Shown here piece after piece: positions 54,264 to 64,000 of a stretch of 64,000 nt of DNA. How positions within the stretch are numbered: position 1 is the first letter of the stretch; each line of letters begins with the position of its first letter. The notes under the pieces are model-generated. The model saw only the letters and a program-made list of their open reading frames with translations. It made no database searches and was not told the origin of the DNA. Where the stretch lies: positions 1,798,001 through 1,862,000 of the forward strand of contig NC_080583.1 in NCBI RefSeq assembly GCF_029962835.1, given 5' to 3'. The position numbers were made by a program, and so were the translations under genes. The DNA is from Magnolia sinica. Taxonomy: Eukaryota > Streptophyta > Magnoliopsida > Magnoliales > Magnoliaceae.

Positions 54264-56029
54264 CTAGAGAAATAGACGGAGCAATAAATATTACATCGAA
54301 TTTTACATTGATACTAGGTGTACGACAAAGCAAAGGAAAAAAGAAAACTCCGAACAGTATATGAAGTTTATTGTTCTAGAATAGTATCACCAACCAGCAG
54401 AAGAAGATAAAACCAACATAACAAGTGGTCAACATTTTTTTTCCTGGTAGGTAATCTGGACTTGAAACTACACCTCAAGGTTGAAGCGATTGAGTGCTTT
54501 CCATTGAGCTACAGTTCTGAATCGAGATGCTCCATACTATTTATGAACAAAAAAAAAAAAAAAAAAACAAAAAACAAAATAGAATCAAAACTCACTAAGG
54601 AGAATCAATGCCAAATGCTGCAAAACCAAAACCCATCACAGTAATCAAGTCATAACTAGGTGGAATTAATCAAATATAATATGCAGGAACAGTGTAACGA
54701 AACACATCAAAAGCGAAAACCTTCATGCAGAATCAACAAAAAATAAAAATAAAATCAACTGAATTGAATCACAAACAATCAGTTTAATCAACAAGAAATG
54801 AGAAAAGCTAACGATGTTTTCTAGTATTCATAAGGGGAAAGAAGCCCTCAACTTGCAGTCATGTTTCATTTGAGTCCAACTTGAGAGTAACAGGACAACA
54901 ATTTGGAGACCAAACTCTCAACAGGAACGCTACAGATTTGAGATTGTAAGGAAACTACAATCTGTTTACTTCCACTTTATTACACAGTAGAATTGCAATC
55001 CAATTTTAAAATGCATCCAAATGCACCCTGAAGAACCAGAAACATCTCGTAACATAATCTTCACCAAACGTTCAAAAATCAAACCACATCCAAAACAAAA
55101 TGAAGGAATCCAACTAGAATTGAGTACCTTCAAAATAGCAGGTTTCTTAGAGAGACCATAATTCTCGAGCATGATGGCCTGCCTGACAATCTGAATGGAG
55201 AGCCCCTTGTATGCTCATGGTGTTAAAACACATAATGATGAAAGACAAGTTTCAATGGTTCATTGCTACTTATATCCAATGGGGCATCAATGGTATGTTC
55301 TTCCAACCATAGAGCCATGTGGACCCATTCATTGATAGAGAAAGAATTGGCACACAAGTGAGATCCACACAAAATATTCTTTCTTGAGGTAATTAACAGC
55401 AGGTATTAAGCAATGTTTTGTCTGAAGAATTACAAAGTACTATTTCAGTTTTCAGTTTGTACAAGTGGGCCTATTGTTCAGTGACCCGTAATGTTGAAAT
55501 TGTGGCCCCCATTAAAAATAGTGCACCAAAAATATGAAGGTGGCCCTACTTGTACAAACTGAAAAATAACGACAATAACATAGCGATAATGAAAATTAGA
55601 AGTTAAAATGGCTATGATTAGTAAGACAAAACAAAGACAGTAGCCACTTGAATTTGTTTGAACAGATCCATACTAGATGGACCCCCAAAAACTGTGAGGT
55701 GTCAAAACACAGAACTGCCATAGATTTCATCATGAATCATTATCATCAGCCAGTGTGGCACCTTGATAGAGTGAATGATGCAAAATGTGACTAAGGTAAA
55801 AAAAAAAACAGAAATGAGAACTTTACCTTTTTAATACCTTCAATGGATGAACTCTTTTGCTTCAATGTTGCTGATATAGTCAGCTCCATAGCACACCACC
55901 AAGAACAAGCTTAGAACTACAGTAAAGGCATCATTGCAAATGATAAAAACTGTGTGTACCCTAAATAGTAGTCCCTTTCCAACTTAGAAATTGAAAAACA
56001 ACAGGAATTGCCACTCTAATGAACCTGAG
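54264..56029 (-). other. Intron-like DNA with two unassigned exon-like segments
   Basis: Two minus-strand segments look like host exons. 55200-55128 reads KGLSIQIVRQAIMLENYGLS then KKPAILK before a GGTACTC donor. 55935-55840 reads DAFTVVLSLFLVVCYGADYI then SNIEAKEFIH. I do not recognise either. The rest is A-rich, with an A-run at 54549-54567. No intact gene. Confidence 0.4.
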
Positions 56030-56450
56030 AGTAGAGTCCCAATAAACACAACATCATTCGGATGACACCTACACTCTTCATCTCCTCAAACAGAGCAATG
56101 GCTTCTCTCCCATGGCCATGTATGGCAAGACTGTGAATGATCAATGTCCAAAACATGATGCTTCTCTTAGACATTTCACCAAACAGCCTCAAAGCATCAT
56201 CAATGCTACCACAGTTGGCAAACATTCAATGAACACATTGCACAATGGCACCGTCTTTGCAATCCCTTCCTTTTCAACGTAAATCCCAATCTACTTCCCA
56301 AGCTCCAGCGCTCCCAAATAGGCACAAGCTGAAAGAACCGTCACCACAGTAATCTCATCAGGCCTGACAACCTCAATCGGCATCTCTCTAAACAGCACAA
56401 CTGCATCATTACACCAACCCAACCGAACATACCCACCAATCATTGTGCAG
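56030..56450 (-). pseudogene. PPR-repeat gene fragment
   Basis: The minus strand reads CTMIGGYVRLGWCNDAVVLF, VRPDEITVVTVLSACAYLGA and LELGK, then a TAG where PPR proteins usually have Trp, then IGIYVEKEGIAKTVPLCN. After a frame change it gives FANCGSIDDALRLFGEMSKR and FWTLIIHSLAIHGHGREAIA, LFEEMKSVGV. These are consecutive repeats of a plant PLS-type pentatricopeptide protein, an organelle RNA-binding factor. Only about four repeats are present, with a stop and frameshifts, so it is a pseudogene fragment. The right side borders CACTA-type subterminal sequence. Confidence 0.85.
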
Positions 56451-56609
56451 GATTTGGAGGAGGGGAAGGAGAAAAGGAATTGCGAGAGTTGTTGGGTTCT
56501 TGATGGGTTTGTTTTCTGCGTTGGCAAATCGCAGGAGAGAGAGCGTTTAGTGGTCTTCTTTTCTTCTTCACAGAACAGAAATGAAAGTTATAAGTTTTTT
56601 GGAACTTTT

Positions 56610-56718
56610 TTTTCTGGCGGTCGTTTCTTACACAACGGGCGACCAATGATTCATATTTATGCTGGCGGTTAATGATGGCCGCCGGTAAAAATGCGCTAGT
56701 AATTCTTATATTAAGTAG
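56610..56718. mobile_element. Right side of the CCGCCGGTAAA-family CACTA element
   Basis: CAACGGGCGACCAATG, GCTGGCGGTTAATGATGGCC and GCCGGTAAAAATGCGCTAGT match, inverted, the subterminal words at 36413-36567. The reverse complement of the end (ACTACTTAATATAAG) is a poor match to CACTACAACAAAA, so the exact border is uncertain. Confidence 0.5.
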
Positions 56719-56754
56719 TACACATTTTTTTTCAAAAACTATATATATATATAT

Positions 56755-57277
56755 GGAAATGGTTCTATGAGGTCGACCTCATTGGAACTTCCCATAAGGT
56801 CGAGCTGTGTGGGCCCCACTGTGATGCGTGTCGAACATCAACACCCTGCATTTGATGGGTCCCTTTTAAATTATGGGATATCCCAAAAATCAGTCGTATA
56901 CGGAACTCAGGTGGACCATACCATCTAAAATCATGTGAACACATGCCCAAAACATATAAAAGCACTTGGTGGGGCCCACCTAAAATTTGGATGCATCTAA
57001 AACTTAGTCTAACCCATCATCCAAGTGGGACACACATTATGAATGGGCTGGATTTGTGAACCACATCTCGGTGGGCCCAACAAATGATTAGGAATGTTTT
57101 AATGGGAGAGTAACCCCTCTCAACTATTGTATGTGTTGTGGCCCACACAAGTCATGGATTGACTTGATTTTTAAGACCGAGGCCCACCATGGAATGGTTC
57201 ATCTTACTGATGGGGTAGATGCTCAATACACATCATGGTGGGGCCCACATAGCTCGACCCCACATAGATCCATTTCC
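56755..57277. mobile_element. MITE with long inverted repeats and GTGGGCCCCAC motif
   Basis: The left end GGAAATGGTTCTATGAGG, TCGAGCTGTGTGGGCCCCAC, TGTGATGCGTGTCGAACATC recurs inverted at the right end (GATGCTCAATACACATCATG, GTGGGGCCCACATAGCTCGA, TAGATCCATTTCC). The 523-bp element has no coding capacity. A run of AT dinucleotides lies at its left border, and the target duplication cannot be fixed. Confidence 0.8.
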
Positions 57278-57601
57278 AATATGTGTGTGTGTATACACAC
57301 ACAATTGTAATGGGCACAAAATTTAAATGGTCCGTGTGATACAACACCCTGTGAAACTTTATGGGCCCAATTTTTAGCCTGATCCAAAATTCTAGTTGGC
57401 CATAGAAAAGAGAAATGCAAATCAAGGGAGGAAACTGTTTCCTTTTGCCATGGCCACCAATGTTTAATATCAGGCTGAACGTTGGGCTTGCAAGGTTTCA
57501 AGGGGAGCTGCATCACGTGGACCGTTTAGATTCTGTGCCCATGACACATGTGCAAAGGTGTGCATAGGTGCTCAAAGAAGAAAGTGCACAGGTGAGCATT
57601 T
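57278..57601. other. Non-coding spacer
   Basis: Starts with a (TG)n/(AC)n microsatellite (57282-57303). The rest has words like TGGTCCGTGTGATACAACAC and may be another decayed MITE. No gene. Confidence 0.4.
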
Positions 57602-58221
57602 TGTTGAGATGTGGAGCCACATCTGGGGGTCGCACGACCGATCGTGGCCCCTGCTCGACCGGTCGTGGGGTCTACTCGACCAGTCACGATCAGTCGTGGA
57701 CTAGCTCGACTCAAAGTCCAGTTAGCATCAATTTTGGGTTCCGAAGTGCTTGACCGGTCGTGGCCCATGCTTGACCAGTCGAGGGGTCCACTCGATTGAT
57801 CATGCAGCTTGCACGACCAGTCGAGGTTACTCAGATTCGTTTCCGGAATTGATGCGGACTGCGAAAATTTGAGTCGGCTTTCGCAAGGGTGCGAAAGGGA
57901 AGTTGCCTAAACTATATATAGGTGTATTTAGGGCTTTTTTAGGGCATGAGAAATAATTTTAAGGTGTGGGCAAAGGGTTTTCTATGTGCTTCCAAGGGAG
58001 AAGTTAGTATATTGCCTTGTAATCTTCATTTTTCTTCATAGTGGAAGTTTGCATCCGTGGTTTTTTACCCTAGTTTGGGATTTTTTCACGTATATCTTGT
58101 CTTGTGGTTTGTTTGGATTGCTTTGATCTGTTTCTAGTTTATATTTCTTCTTGTTTATCGTTTGTGGGTGAGACCAGAGATTGGATCTCGGCTCACTGCA
58201 TTGTTGGCGTGCTGCGCAACA
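57602..58221 (+). repeat. Copia-3 5' LTR (620 bp)
   Basis: Has a TATA box in AACTATATATAGGTG (about 57909-57923) and a 5' cluster of CGACCGGTCG-like palindromes. It ends GTGCTGCGCAACA. Confidence 0.95.
57635..57835 (+). promoter_or_regulatory. Cluster of CGACCGGTCG-type palindromes in the LTR
   Basis: About eight degenerate copies of the 10-bp palindrome CGACCGGTCG, often followed by TGG or AGG, occur within 200 bp upstream of the TATA box: CGACCGATCGTGG, CGACCGGTCGTGG, CGACCAGTCACGA, TGACCGGTCGTGG, TGACCAGTCGAGG, CGATTGATCATGC, CGACCAGTCGAGG. The 3' LTR has the same set at 62236-62430, several closer to the perfect palindrome. The position suggests an upstream regulatory array; no factor is known to me. 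Confidence 0.6.
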
Positions 58222-58223
58222 AC

Positions 58224-58235
58224 TGGTATCAGAGC
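58224..58235 (+). promoter_or_regulatory. Copia-3 primer-binding site (initiator tRNA-Met)
   Basis: TGGTATCAGAGC, two bases after the LTR, is an exact match to the usual plant copia primer site. Confidence 0.95.
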
Positions 58236-58261
58236 TATTGGTTTTAGTTCTATTGGGAACG

Positions 58262-59503
58262 ATGACGAAAGAAGGAAAAACTAGAATTGAGAAGTTTGAT
58301 GGTTCAAACTTTGCCTTCTGGAAGATGCAGATGGAGGATTATCTGTATCAGAAGGACCTCTATATTCCTCTAGAAGGAAAAGAGAAGAAACCAAAAAAGA
58401 TGACAGATGATGAATGGTTTTTACTGGATAGGAAGGCTTTAGGAACAATCCGACTCTCTTTGTCTAAGAGCGTCGCCTTTAATATATCCAAGATGAAAAC
58501 TACAAAAGAATTAATGGAAGCCCTAACCACCATGTATGAAAAGCCCTCAGCATCCAACAAGGTTCATCTTATGAAACAACTATTCAACATGAAGATGTCA
58601 GATGATGGGAGCGTAGCTGAATATCTAAACGAGTTCAATATAGTCACGAGCCAGTTGGAATCCGTTGGCATTGTTTTTGAGGATGAGGTCAGGGCATTAT
58701 TGATCTTGTCCAGTCTGTCAGACAGTTGGAATGGTTTGGTGATTGCTGTGAGCAATTCCTTAGGGTCGACAAAGCTGAAATTTGATAATGTGGTCAGTCT
58801 AATTCTCAGCGAAGAATCTAGAAGAAATACATCAGGAGTTTCAGGGGATTCAGGAAATGCTCTAAATGTTGAAGGAAGAGGAAGATCGTTAAATAAAGGA
58901 TGTAATAAACACGGGCGTTCTAAGTCGAAAAAGAAGTCCAAGGGACTGAAAGACAAAGATGGGTGTTGGCATTATGGCAAGAAGGGGCACATGAAATGTG
59001 ATTGCAGGGCACTCAAGAAACAAGAAAGAAGCTCTCAAGGCGGGAAGGATTCAGTGAATCTATCTGAGGAGAGTGACATAGAGGCGTTGATCTTGTCTCT
59101 TGATGCGATGAATGAGTCTTGGGTTATAGACTCGGGTGCTTCGTTTCATGTTACTTCATGTAAGGAAGTTCTACGTAATTATGTATCAGGTGACTTCGGG
59201 AGAGTCTACCTGGGTGATGATGAGTCGTGCAGTATTGTTGGAAAAGGAGACGCTCATGTAAATCAGAAAGATGAAACAGCTTTGAAATTGAAGGATGTCA
59301 GACATGTACCAAGTTTGAAACGTAACTTGATCTTAGTGGGGCAGTTGGTAGATACCGGTTATGTGACGACATTCACCAGTGATTCCTGGAAGATCACAAT
59401 AGGTGCCTTAGTGATATCTCGAGACAAGAAGGAATTTACCTTATACGTGACTTCAGGATCATATAGTTCACTCGCAGTCGCATCAACTGGAGTAAATGGG
59501 TAG
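58262..59503 (+). pseudogene. Copia-3 gag and protease; zinc knuckle altered
   Basis: The start at 58262 (MTKEGKTRIEKFDGSNFAFW) is preferred over the upstream ATG at 58181, which lies in the LTR. The capsid helical domain runs to about residue 200 of Gag (YEKPSASNKVHLMKQLFNMK, VRALLILSSLSDSWNGL). A basic region follows, then a zinc knuckle CWHYGKKGHMKCDC, in which the second Cys of CCHC is Tyr (TAT at 58973-58975). The protease SWVIDSGASFHVTS lies at about 59117-59158 with the Asp at 59129-59131. The frame stays open to a TAG at 59501, just before GAG-pre-integrase. Confidence 0.88.
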
Positions 59504-60310
59504 TTTTAGCATCAGAGGTTGGGACATATGAGTGAGAAAGGGATGAAAGTGCTATTATCAAAAGGAAAGCTACTAGGGCTGAAGTCTATTGACTTGGAAT
59601 TCTGCGAGGACTATGTGTATGGCAAGCAGAAGAGGGTAAGCTTCAAGAAGACGGGACGCGCTCCAAAGACGCATCTGTTGGATCTTGTATACACTGATGT
59701 GTGGGGACCGACATAGGTATTCTCTCTTGGTGGCTCACGTTATTTTGTTTCCTTTATTGATGATGCTAGTAGAAAACTGTGGGTCTATTTCTTAAAACAT
59801 AAATCTGATGTATTTGATGTATTTAAGAAGTGAAAAGTTATGGTAGAAAACGAGACAGGTAAAACAGTAAAATGTCTCAGATCTGATAATGGGGGAGAGT
59901 ACTGTGATAAGAGATTTGAGGAGTATTGTACAGCAAATGGAATCAAACATCAGAAAACGATTCTAGGGACACCACAACAGAATGGTGTGGCTGAGCGCAT
60001 TAACAGGACCATCCTTGAGCGCGCCAGGAGCATGAGGTTACATGCAGGGTTACCCAAGACCTTTTGGGCAGATGTTGTGAATACTGCTGCATATCTCATT
60101 AATAGAAGTCCCTGACCACCATTGGATGGTGGGCCACCAGAAGAAATATGGACCAGGAAAGAAGTGAACCATGCACATCTCAGAGTGTTTAGTTGCACTT
60201 CATATGTTCACATTAATGCAGAGCAGAGAAATAAGTTAGATGCGAAGTCCATGAGGTGCACGTTTATATGCTACGAGCAGCATGATTTTGGTTATAGGTT
60301 TTGAGATGCA
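59504..60310 (+). pseudogene. Copia-3 integrase, several stops
   Basis: The GAG-pre-integrase HQRLGHMSEKGMKVL starts at 59510 after a TAG that replaces an expected Trp. The core residues are visible in [18 protein letters not shown] (D), CLRSDNGGEYCDKRFEEY (D) and QQNGVAERINRTILERAR (E). Stops: TAG 59714, TGA 59831, TGA 60113, TGA 60302. At least two of the TGAs stand where this family has Trp. The catalytic triad is therefore present, but the chain is broken. Confidence 0.88.
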
Positions 60311-60415
60311 GAAAACAGGAAAATCATCAGAAGCAAGGACGTAGTCTTCAATGAAAAAGTGATGCATAAGGACAGTGTGTAGGAAAATAAGGCCGAGAAA
60401 AAGGAATTCGTAGAG

Positions 60416-61400
60416 TTGGAAGAGTTACCGGACATGGGTGTTACAGCGCCACAGGATGATCATGCACAGGAGCATTATGAGGCAGAGCCGCATACACCGG
60501 TTGTGAGGAGGTTTACTCGGGAGAGAAGACCCACGATCCGATACTCACCTTCCTTACATTATCTACTACTGACAGATAATGGTGAACTAGAGTGTTTTGA
60601 AGAGGCATTACAGTCAGATACACGGGTTAAGTGGGAGCAGGCCATGAATGATGAGATGGACTTGCTTGAGTCTAATCTTACATGGGAGCTAGTCACTCTA
60701 CCCAAGGGTAAGAAAGCACTTCATAACAAGTGAGTTTACAGACTGAAGGAGGAGCACAATGGTTCGAAATGGTATAAGGCTAGATTGGTTGTAAAAGGGT
60801 TTCAACAAAAGGCAGGTATCGATTTCACTGAAATATTTTCACCCGTGGTGAAAATGTCTACGATTCGTATGGTTTTAAGTATAGTGGCTACAGAGGACTT
60901 ACATCTAGAGCAGCTAGATGTTAAGACAACCTTTCTTCATGGGGACCTTGAAGAAGAGATATATATGCATCAGCGGACAGGATACGTGGCACCAGAAAAG
61001 GAGAACAAGGTGTGTAGACTGAAAAAGAGTCTATATGGCCTAAAGCAGGCCTCGAGGCAGTTGTATAAGAAGTTCGACAGTTTTATGTCGGAAAATAGTT
61101 TTAGGAGATACCATGCAGACCACTGTTGTTATTTGAAGAAGCTTGATATGTCGTACATCATCCTTTTTCTATACGTTGATAATATGCTTGTGGCCGGTTT
61201 AAGCATGAAGGATATCTCAGATCTTAAAAGGCAACTGTCTAGAGAATTTGCCATGAAGGATTTAGGAGCTACAAAACAAATCCTAGGCATGAGGATAAAG
61301 CGTGACAGAAAAAACAAGAAAATGATTTTGTCACATGCAGAGTACATAGCCAAGGTACTTGATCGATTCAATATGAGAGGTGCTAAGCCGGTTAGCACTC
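60416..61400 (+). pseudogene. Copia-3 reverse transcriptase, catalytic box altered
   Basis: The linker at 60416-60730 ends with WEQAMNDEMDLLESNLTWEL and then a TGA at 60731. The frame 60785 onward has RLVVKGFQQKAGIDFTEIFS, LDVKTTFLHGDLEEEIYMHQ and KKSLYGLKQASRQLYKKFDS. The catalytic motif reads FLYVDNMLVAG: the second aspartate of YVDD is Asn (AAT at 61181-61183), a G-to-A change. It would not polymerise even without the stops. Confidence 0.9.
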
Positions 61401-62134
61401 TATTAGCTAACTACTTCAAGCTATCTAAGGAGCAAGGTGCAAAGACGCTGGAGGAACAGGACTACATGATCAAAGTCCCATACGCGTCAGCTATAGAAAG
61501 TGTCATGTATGATATGGTGAGCACGAGACCAGACATTGCTCAAGTAGTGGGAGTTGTTAGGAGGTTCATGAACAACCCCGGGAAGGAACATTGGGAAGTT
61601 GTGAAGTGGATCCTTAGATACCTAGTAGGTACTAAGAATGTAGGGCTATATTATGGTGGATCGAAAATTAAGTTACAAGGCTACGTGGATTCAGATCTGG
61701 CAGGAGATATCGACAGCAGAAGAAACACTATAGGTTATGTTTTTTCTCTGGGTAGTGCTGCAGTCAGTTGGGTCTCTCGATTACAGAAGATAGTATATAT
61801 CAGTACGACAGAAGTAGAATATGTTGCGGCTACAAAAGCGTGCAAGGAGATGGTGTGGATGCAAGGTTTCATGGAAGAGTTGGGTAAAAAGTAAGCAGAT
61901 TGTAAGCTGTGCAACGACAGTCAGAGTGCAATACACTTGGCTAAGAATTCAGTCTTTCATTCAAGGACCAAGCATATTGTCATCAGATATTACTTCATAC
62001 GTTCGTTACTGGAAGATGGATCGATTGCATTGGAAAAGATTCATATAAGTGAGAATCCTGCAGATATGCTGACTAAAGTAGTCACACGGGAGAAGCGGAA
62101 GCTTTGTTCAGCTTTGATTGGTCTTCAGGCTTGA
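61401..62134 (+). pseudogene. Copia-3 RNase H
   Basis: Continues the same open frame: SVMYDMVSTRPDIAQVVGVV, WEVVKWILRYLVGTKNVGLY, LQGYVDSDLAGDIDSRRNTI, AVSWVSRLQKIVYISTTEVE and YVAATKACKEMVWM. A TAA at 61892 is followed, in the same frame, by SQSAIHLAKNSVFHSRTKHI and IHISENPADMLTKVV. The catalytic Asp/Glu positions look conserved. Confidence 0.88.
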
Positions 62135-62190
62135 AGATGGGGAGGCGATGCACTCTACATGAAGAAAACAAAGGTTTATGGTGATGTGTC

Positions 62191-62204
62191 TCCAAGTGAG
62201 AGAT
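62191..62204 (+). promoter_or_regulatory. Copia-3 polypurine tract
   Basis: TCCAAGTGAGAGAT immediately precedes the 3' LTR, in the usual copia style. Confidence 0.8.
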
Positions 62205-62823
62205 TGTTGAGATGTGGAGCCACATCTGGGGGTCGCACGACCGGTCGTGGCCCCTGCTCGACCGGTCGTGGGGTCCCCTTGACCAGTCACGATCAGTCGT
62301 GGACTGGCTTGACTCAAAGTCCAGCGAGCATCAATTTTAGGTTCCGAGGTGCTTGACCGGTCGTGGCCCATGTTCGACCGGTCGAGGGGTCCGCTCGACC
62401 GATCGTGCAGCCTGCATGACCAGTCGAGGTTACAAAAATTCGTTTCCAGATTTGATGCAGACTGCGGAAATTTGAGTCGGCTTTCACAAGGGTGCGAAAG
62501 GGAAGTTGCCTAAACTATATATAGGTGTCCGTAGGGATTTTCTAGGGCATGAAAAATAATTCTAAGGTGTGGGCAAAGGGTTTTCTATGTACTTCTAAGG
62601 GAGAGGTTAGTATATTGTCTTGTAATCTTCATTTTTCTTCATAGTGGAAGTTTGCATCCATTGTTTTTTACCCTAGTTTGGGGTTTTTCCACATATATCT
62701 TGTCTTGTGGTTTGTTTGCATTGCTTTAATCTATTTCTGTTTATATTTCTTCTTGTTTATCGTTTGTGGGTGAGACCGAAGATTAAATCTCGGTTCACTA
62801 CATTGTTGGCGTGCTATGCAACA
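62205..62823 (+). repeat. Copia-3 3' LTR (619 bp)
   Basis: Matches the 5' LTR throughout with many transitions, e.g. CGACCGGTCG perfect here but CGACCGATCG in the 5' copy, and GTGCTATGCAACA versus GTGCTGCGCAACA at the end. Confidence 0.95.
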
Positions 62824-62828
62824 CATTC

Positions 62829-64000
62829 TTATATTAACATAAAGCTATGATTGATTTATTCTTATATTGTTGCTACTCTTAAAAAATATTCTCAATTTAT
62901 TATAAGAATCAATAATTACTTTATTGAGTTATCAAAATATCACAATATAATATTTTTATTTCTAATCAATAATTTTATATATAACTTCGTTAAAACTTTA
63001 ATAATTAAATTTCATAAATAAAATATTTTTAATTTAGTATTATTAAATTTATGAATTATTGAGATTTGATATTGTATAAGAAAATTTTATTTTAAATTAT
63101 AACTTTGATTAAATCAAAATTTTCACTTAAATCATATTTTTAAAAAAATAAATAAATATAATAAATCATATTAACATAAAAATAAATTATTTTTATTTTT
63201 ATTCACTAAATTCTAAAATTTAAAATTTTATTTAAATTATAATATAAACTTAACAAATAAAATTTTTGATTTTTCTAATAGTAAATCAAAATTTAATAAA
63301 ATTATATCAACCAAATATTTTTACAATTAATGAATTAATTCATATTTAAATTTAATTTTGGATGAAATTGATTTAAATCAATCAAATTATAATCTAACAA
63401 ATTTATTAAATAGAATTCATAGCTTATAAATTTGGATAGTTTAATAACAAAATTTATTTAAATTATTAATTTTCAAAAGTTTAAAATTAAAATTAGATTT
63501 TTAATTTAAAATTTAAATCAAATTATCTTTTCAATAATTTATTGATTTGATTATGTTATATTCTAAGCTAAATAAGATTCATTTTTTTATATAATTTGAA
63601 TATTAAATTAAAATTATACTGTGAACCAAATCGATTTAATTCAACAATTATTTCAAGGTATATTTCAAAAATTTAAAAATTAAGCTAAATAAATAAATCT
63701 TAATTGAAAAAAAGATCAATCACATTAATAATTATATAAGTAATGTGAAACTAATTTTAACAGTGTTATTATTTAAATTTATATTAAAACGACACATAAT
63801 AAGCTGAAAATCTCGAACTTTTAGATTGAGATCACCTACTTCATAAAAACTTTAATAAGCTCTTTTTCTTTTTCTTTTTTTTCTTTTTCCAATTTTTTTT
63901 TCACGTTGTACTCCACCTACACCTATGACCTTATTTATAATTAATGGGTCCCACCATACATGCATATTTAAAATGACTAAAACCTACCTCAAATATACAT
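62829..64000. other. Extremely AT-rich non-coding DNA
   Basis: From about 62860 to 63800 the sequence is almost entirely A and T, with AAATTTAAA/TTAAATTTAA words on both strands and no ORF. A CTTTTTCTTTTT run at 63860-63900 and TAATGGGTCCCACCATACAT at 63941 mark a return to more ordinary sequence. The DNA left of Copia-3 is not AT-rich. Confidence 0.7.

Larger units (their letters stand above)
57602..62823 (+). mobile_element. Copia-3: structurally complete copia element, 5.2 kb
   Basis: LTRs 57602-58221 and 62205-62823 share TGTTGAGATGTGGAGCC and ...GCAACA ends. Flanks are CATTT (57597-57601) and CATTC (62824-62828), a target duplication with one change. It has an initiator tRNA-Met primer site, copia order gag-protease-integrase-RT-RNase H, and a polypurine tract. 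The domain order and the gag/RNase H type suggest the Tork group. The LTRs differ at many places, mostly C/T or G/A, so the insertion is fairly old. At least seven stops interrupt the polyprotein. Confidence 0.95.

Noticed and set aside
57526-57799. Open frames with RSST/TGRVDPTTGR-like repeats in the Copia-3 LTR, recurring at 62108-62371
   Set aside because: Generated by the CGACCGGTCG palindrome array, which is open on both strands.

Overview
This window is nuclear DNA of a flowering plant and consists almost entirely of transposable elements nested inside one another. The plant origin rests on Ty1/copia and Ty3/gypsy retrotransposons with plant-type primer sites (initiator-tRNA-Met and tRNA-Asp), an archaeal-type second RNase H and antisense ORF of the plant Tat-like gypsy lineage, a plant L1-type LINE, CACTA DNA transposons, and exon fragments of plant genes (GOS12-type SNARE, strawberry notch/FORGETTER1, NPH3/BTB, myosin XI, PPR). 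Several fold-back elements carry GTGGGCCCCAC-type ends that I associate with magnoliid-like genomes; that placement is only a weak guess. I see no intact host gene, rRNA, tRNA or CRISPR array.

Layout. 1-2150: decayed copia gag-protease-integrase fragment (Copia-1). 2151-11917: mostly non-coding debris with a hAT-like MITE (4296-4624), a CACTA right end (about 5743-5842), the first copy of a ~970-bp dispersed repeat R1 (5843-6814), a fold-back element (8197-8733), three short tandem duplications, a minus-strand copia fragment (10150-10858) and a small unassigned ORF (11030-11419). 11918-12340: solo copia LTR with target duplication GAACA.

First nest, 14203-36182. The second copy of R1 is split by Copia-2 (15102-36122, duplication TGGCA/TGGCG). 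The 3' LTR of Copia-2 is split by a CACTA-type element (about 17990-35964), which carries fragments of at least three unrelated host genes. That element is in turn split by a 12.2-kb Athila-like gypsy element (Gypsy-1, 20134-32346, perfect duplication GTAAT).

Second nest, about 36413-56718. CACTA-type termini enclose minus-strand host exons (PPR, myosin XI, unidentified). The myosin XI exon is split by a LINE (36923-54214, duplication TTTCCAA). The LINE 3' region is split by a Tat-like gypsy element (Gypsy-2, 37007-47628, duplication GTTAC). The antisense ORF of Gypsy-2 is split by an Athila-like solo LTR (44064-46119, duplication GCATC).

57602-62823 is a complete but dead copia element (Copia-3) with ~620-bp LTRs, and the window ends in extremely AT-rich DNA.

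How it fits together: none of the elements looks autonomous. Gag, protease, reverse transcriptase and integrase domains are broken by stops and frameshifts. Many stops sit where a tryptophan or glutamine codon is expected, which fits C-to-T decay of methylated DNA. Catalytic residues are altered in Copia-3 and Gypsy-2. Gypsy-1 pairs very similar LTRs (a recent insertion) with a broken coding region, suggesting mobilisation in trans. The most interesting content is the host exon cargo in the CACTA-type elements and the datable nesting order.
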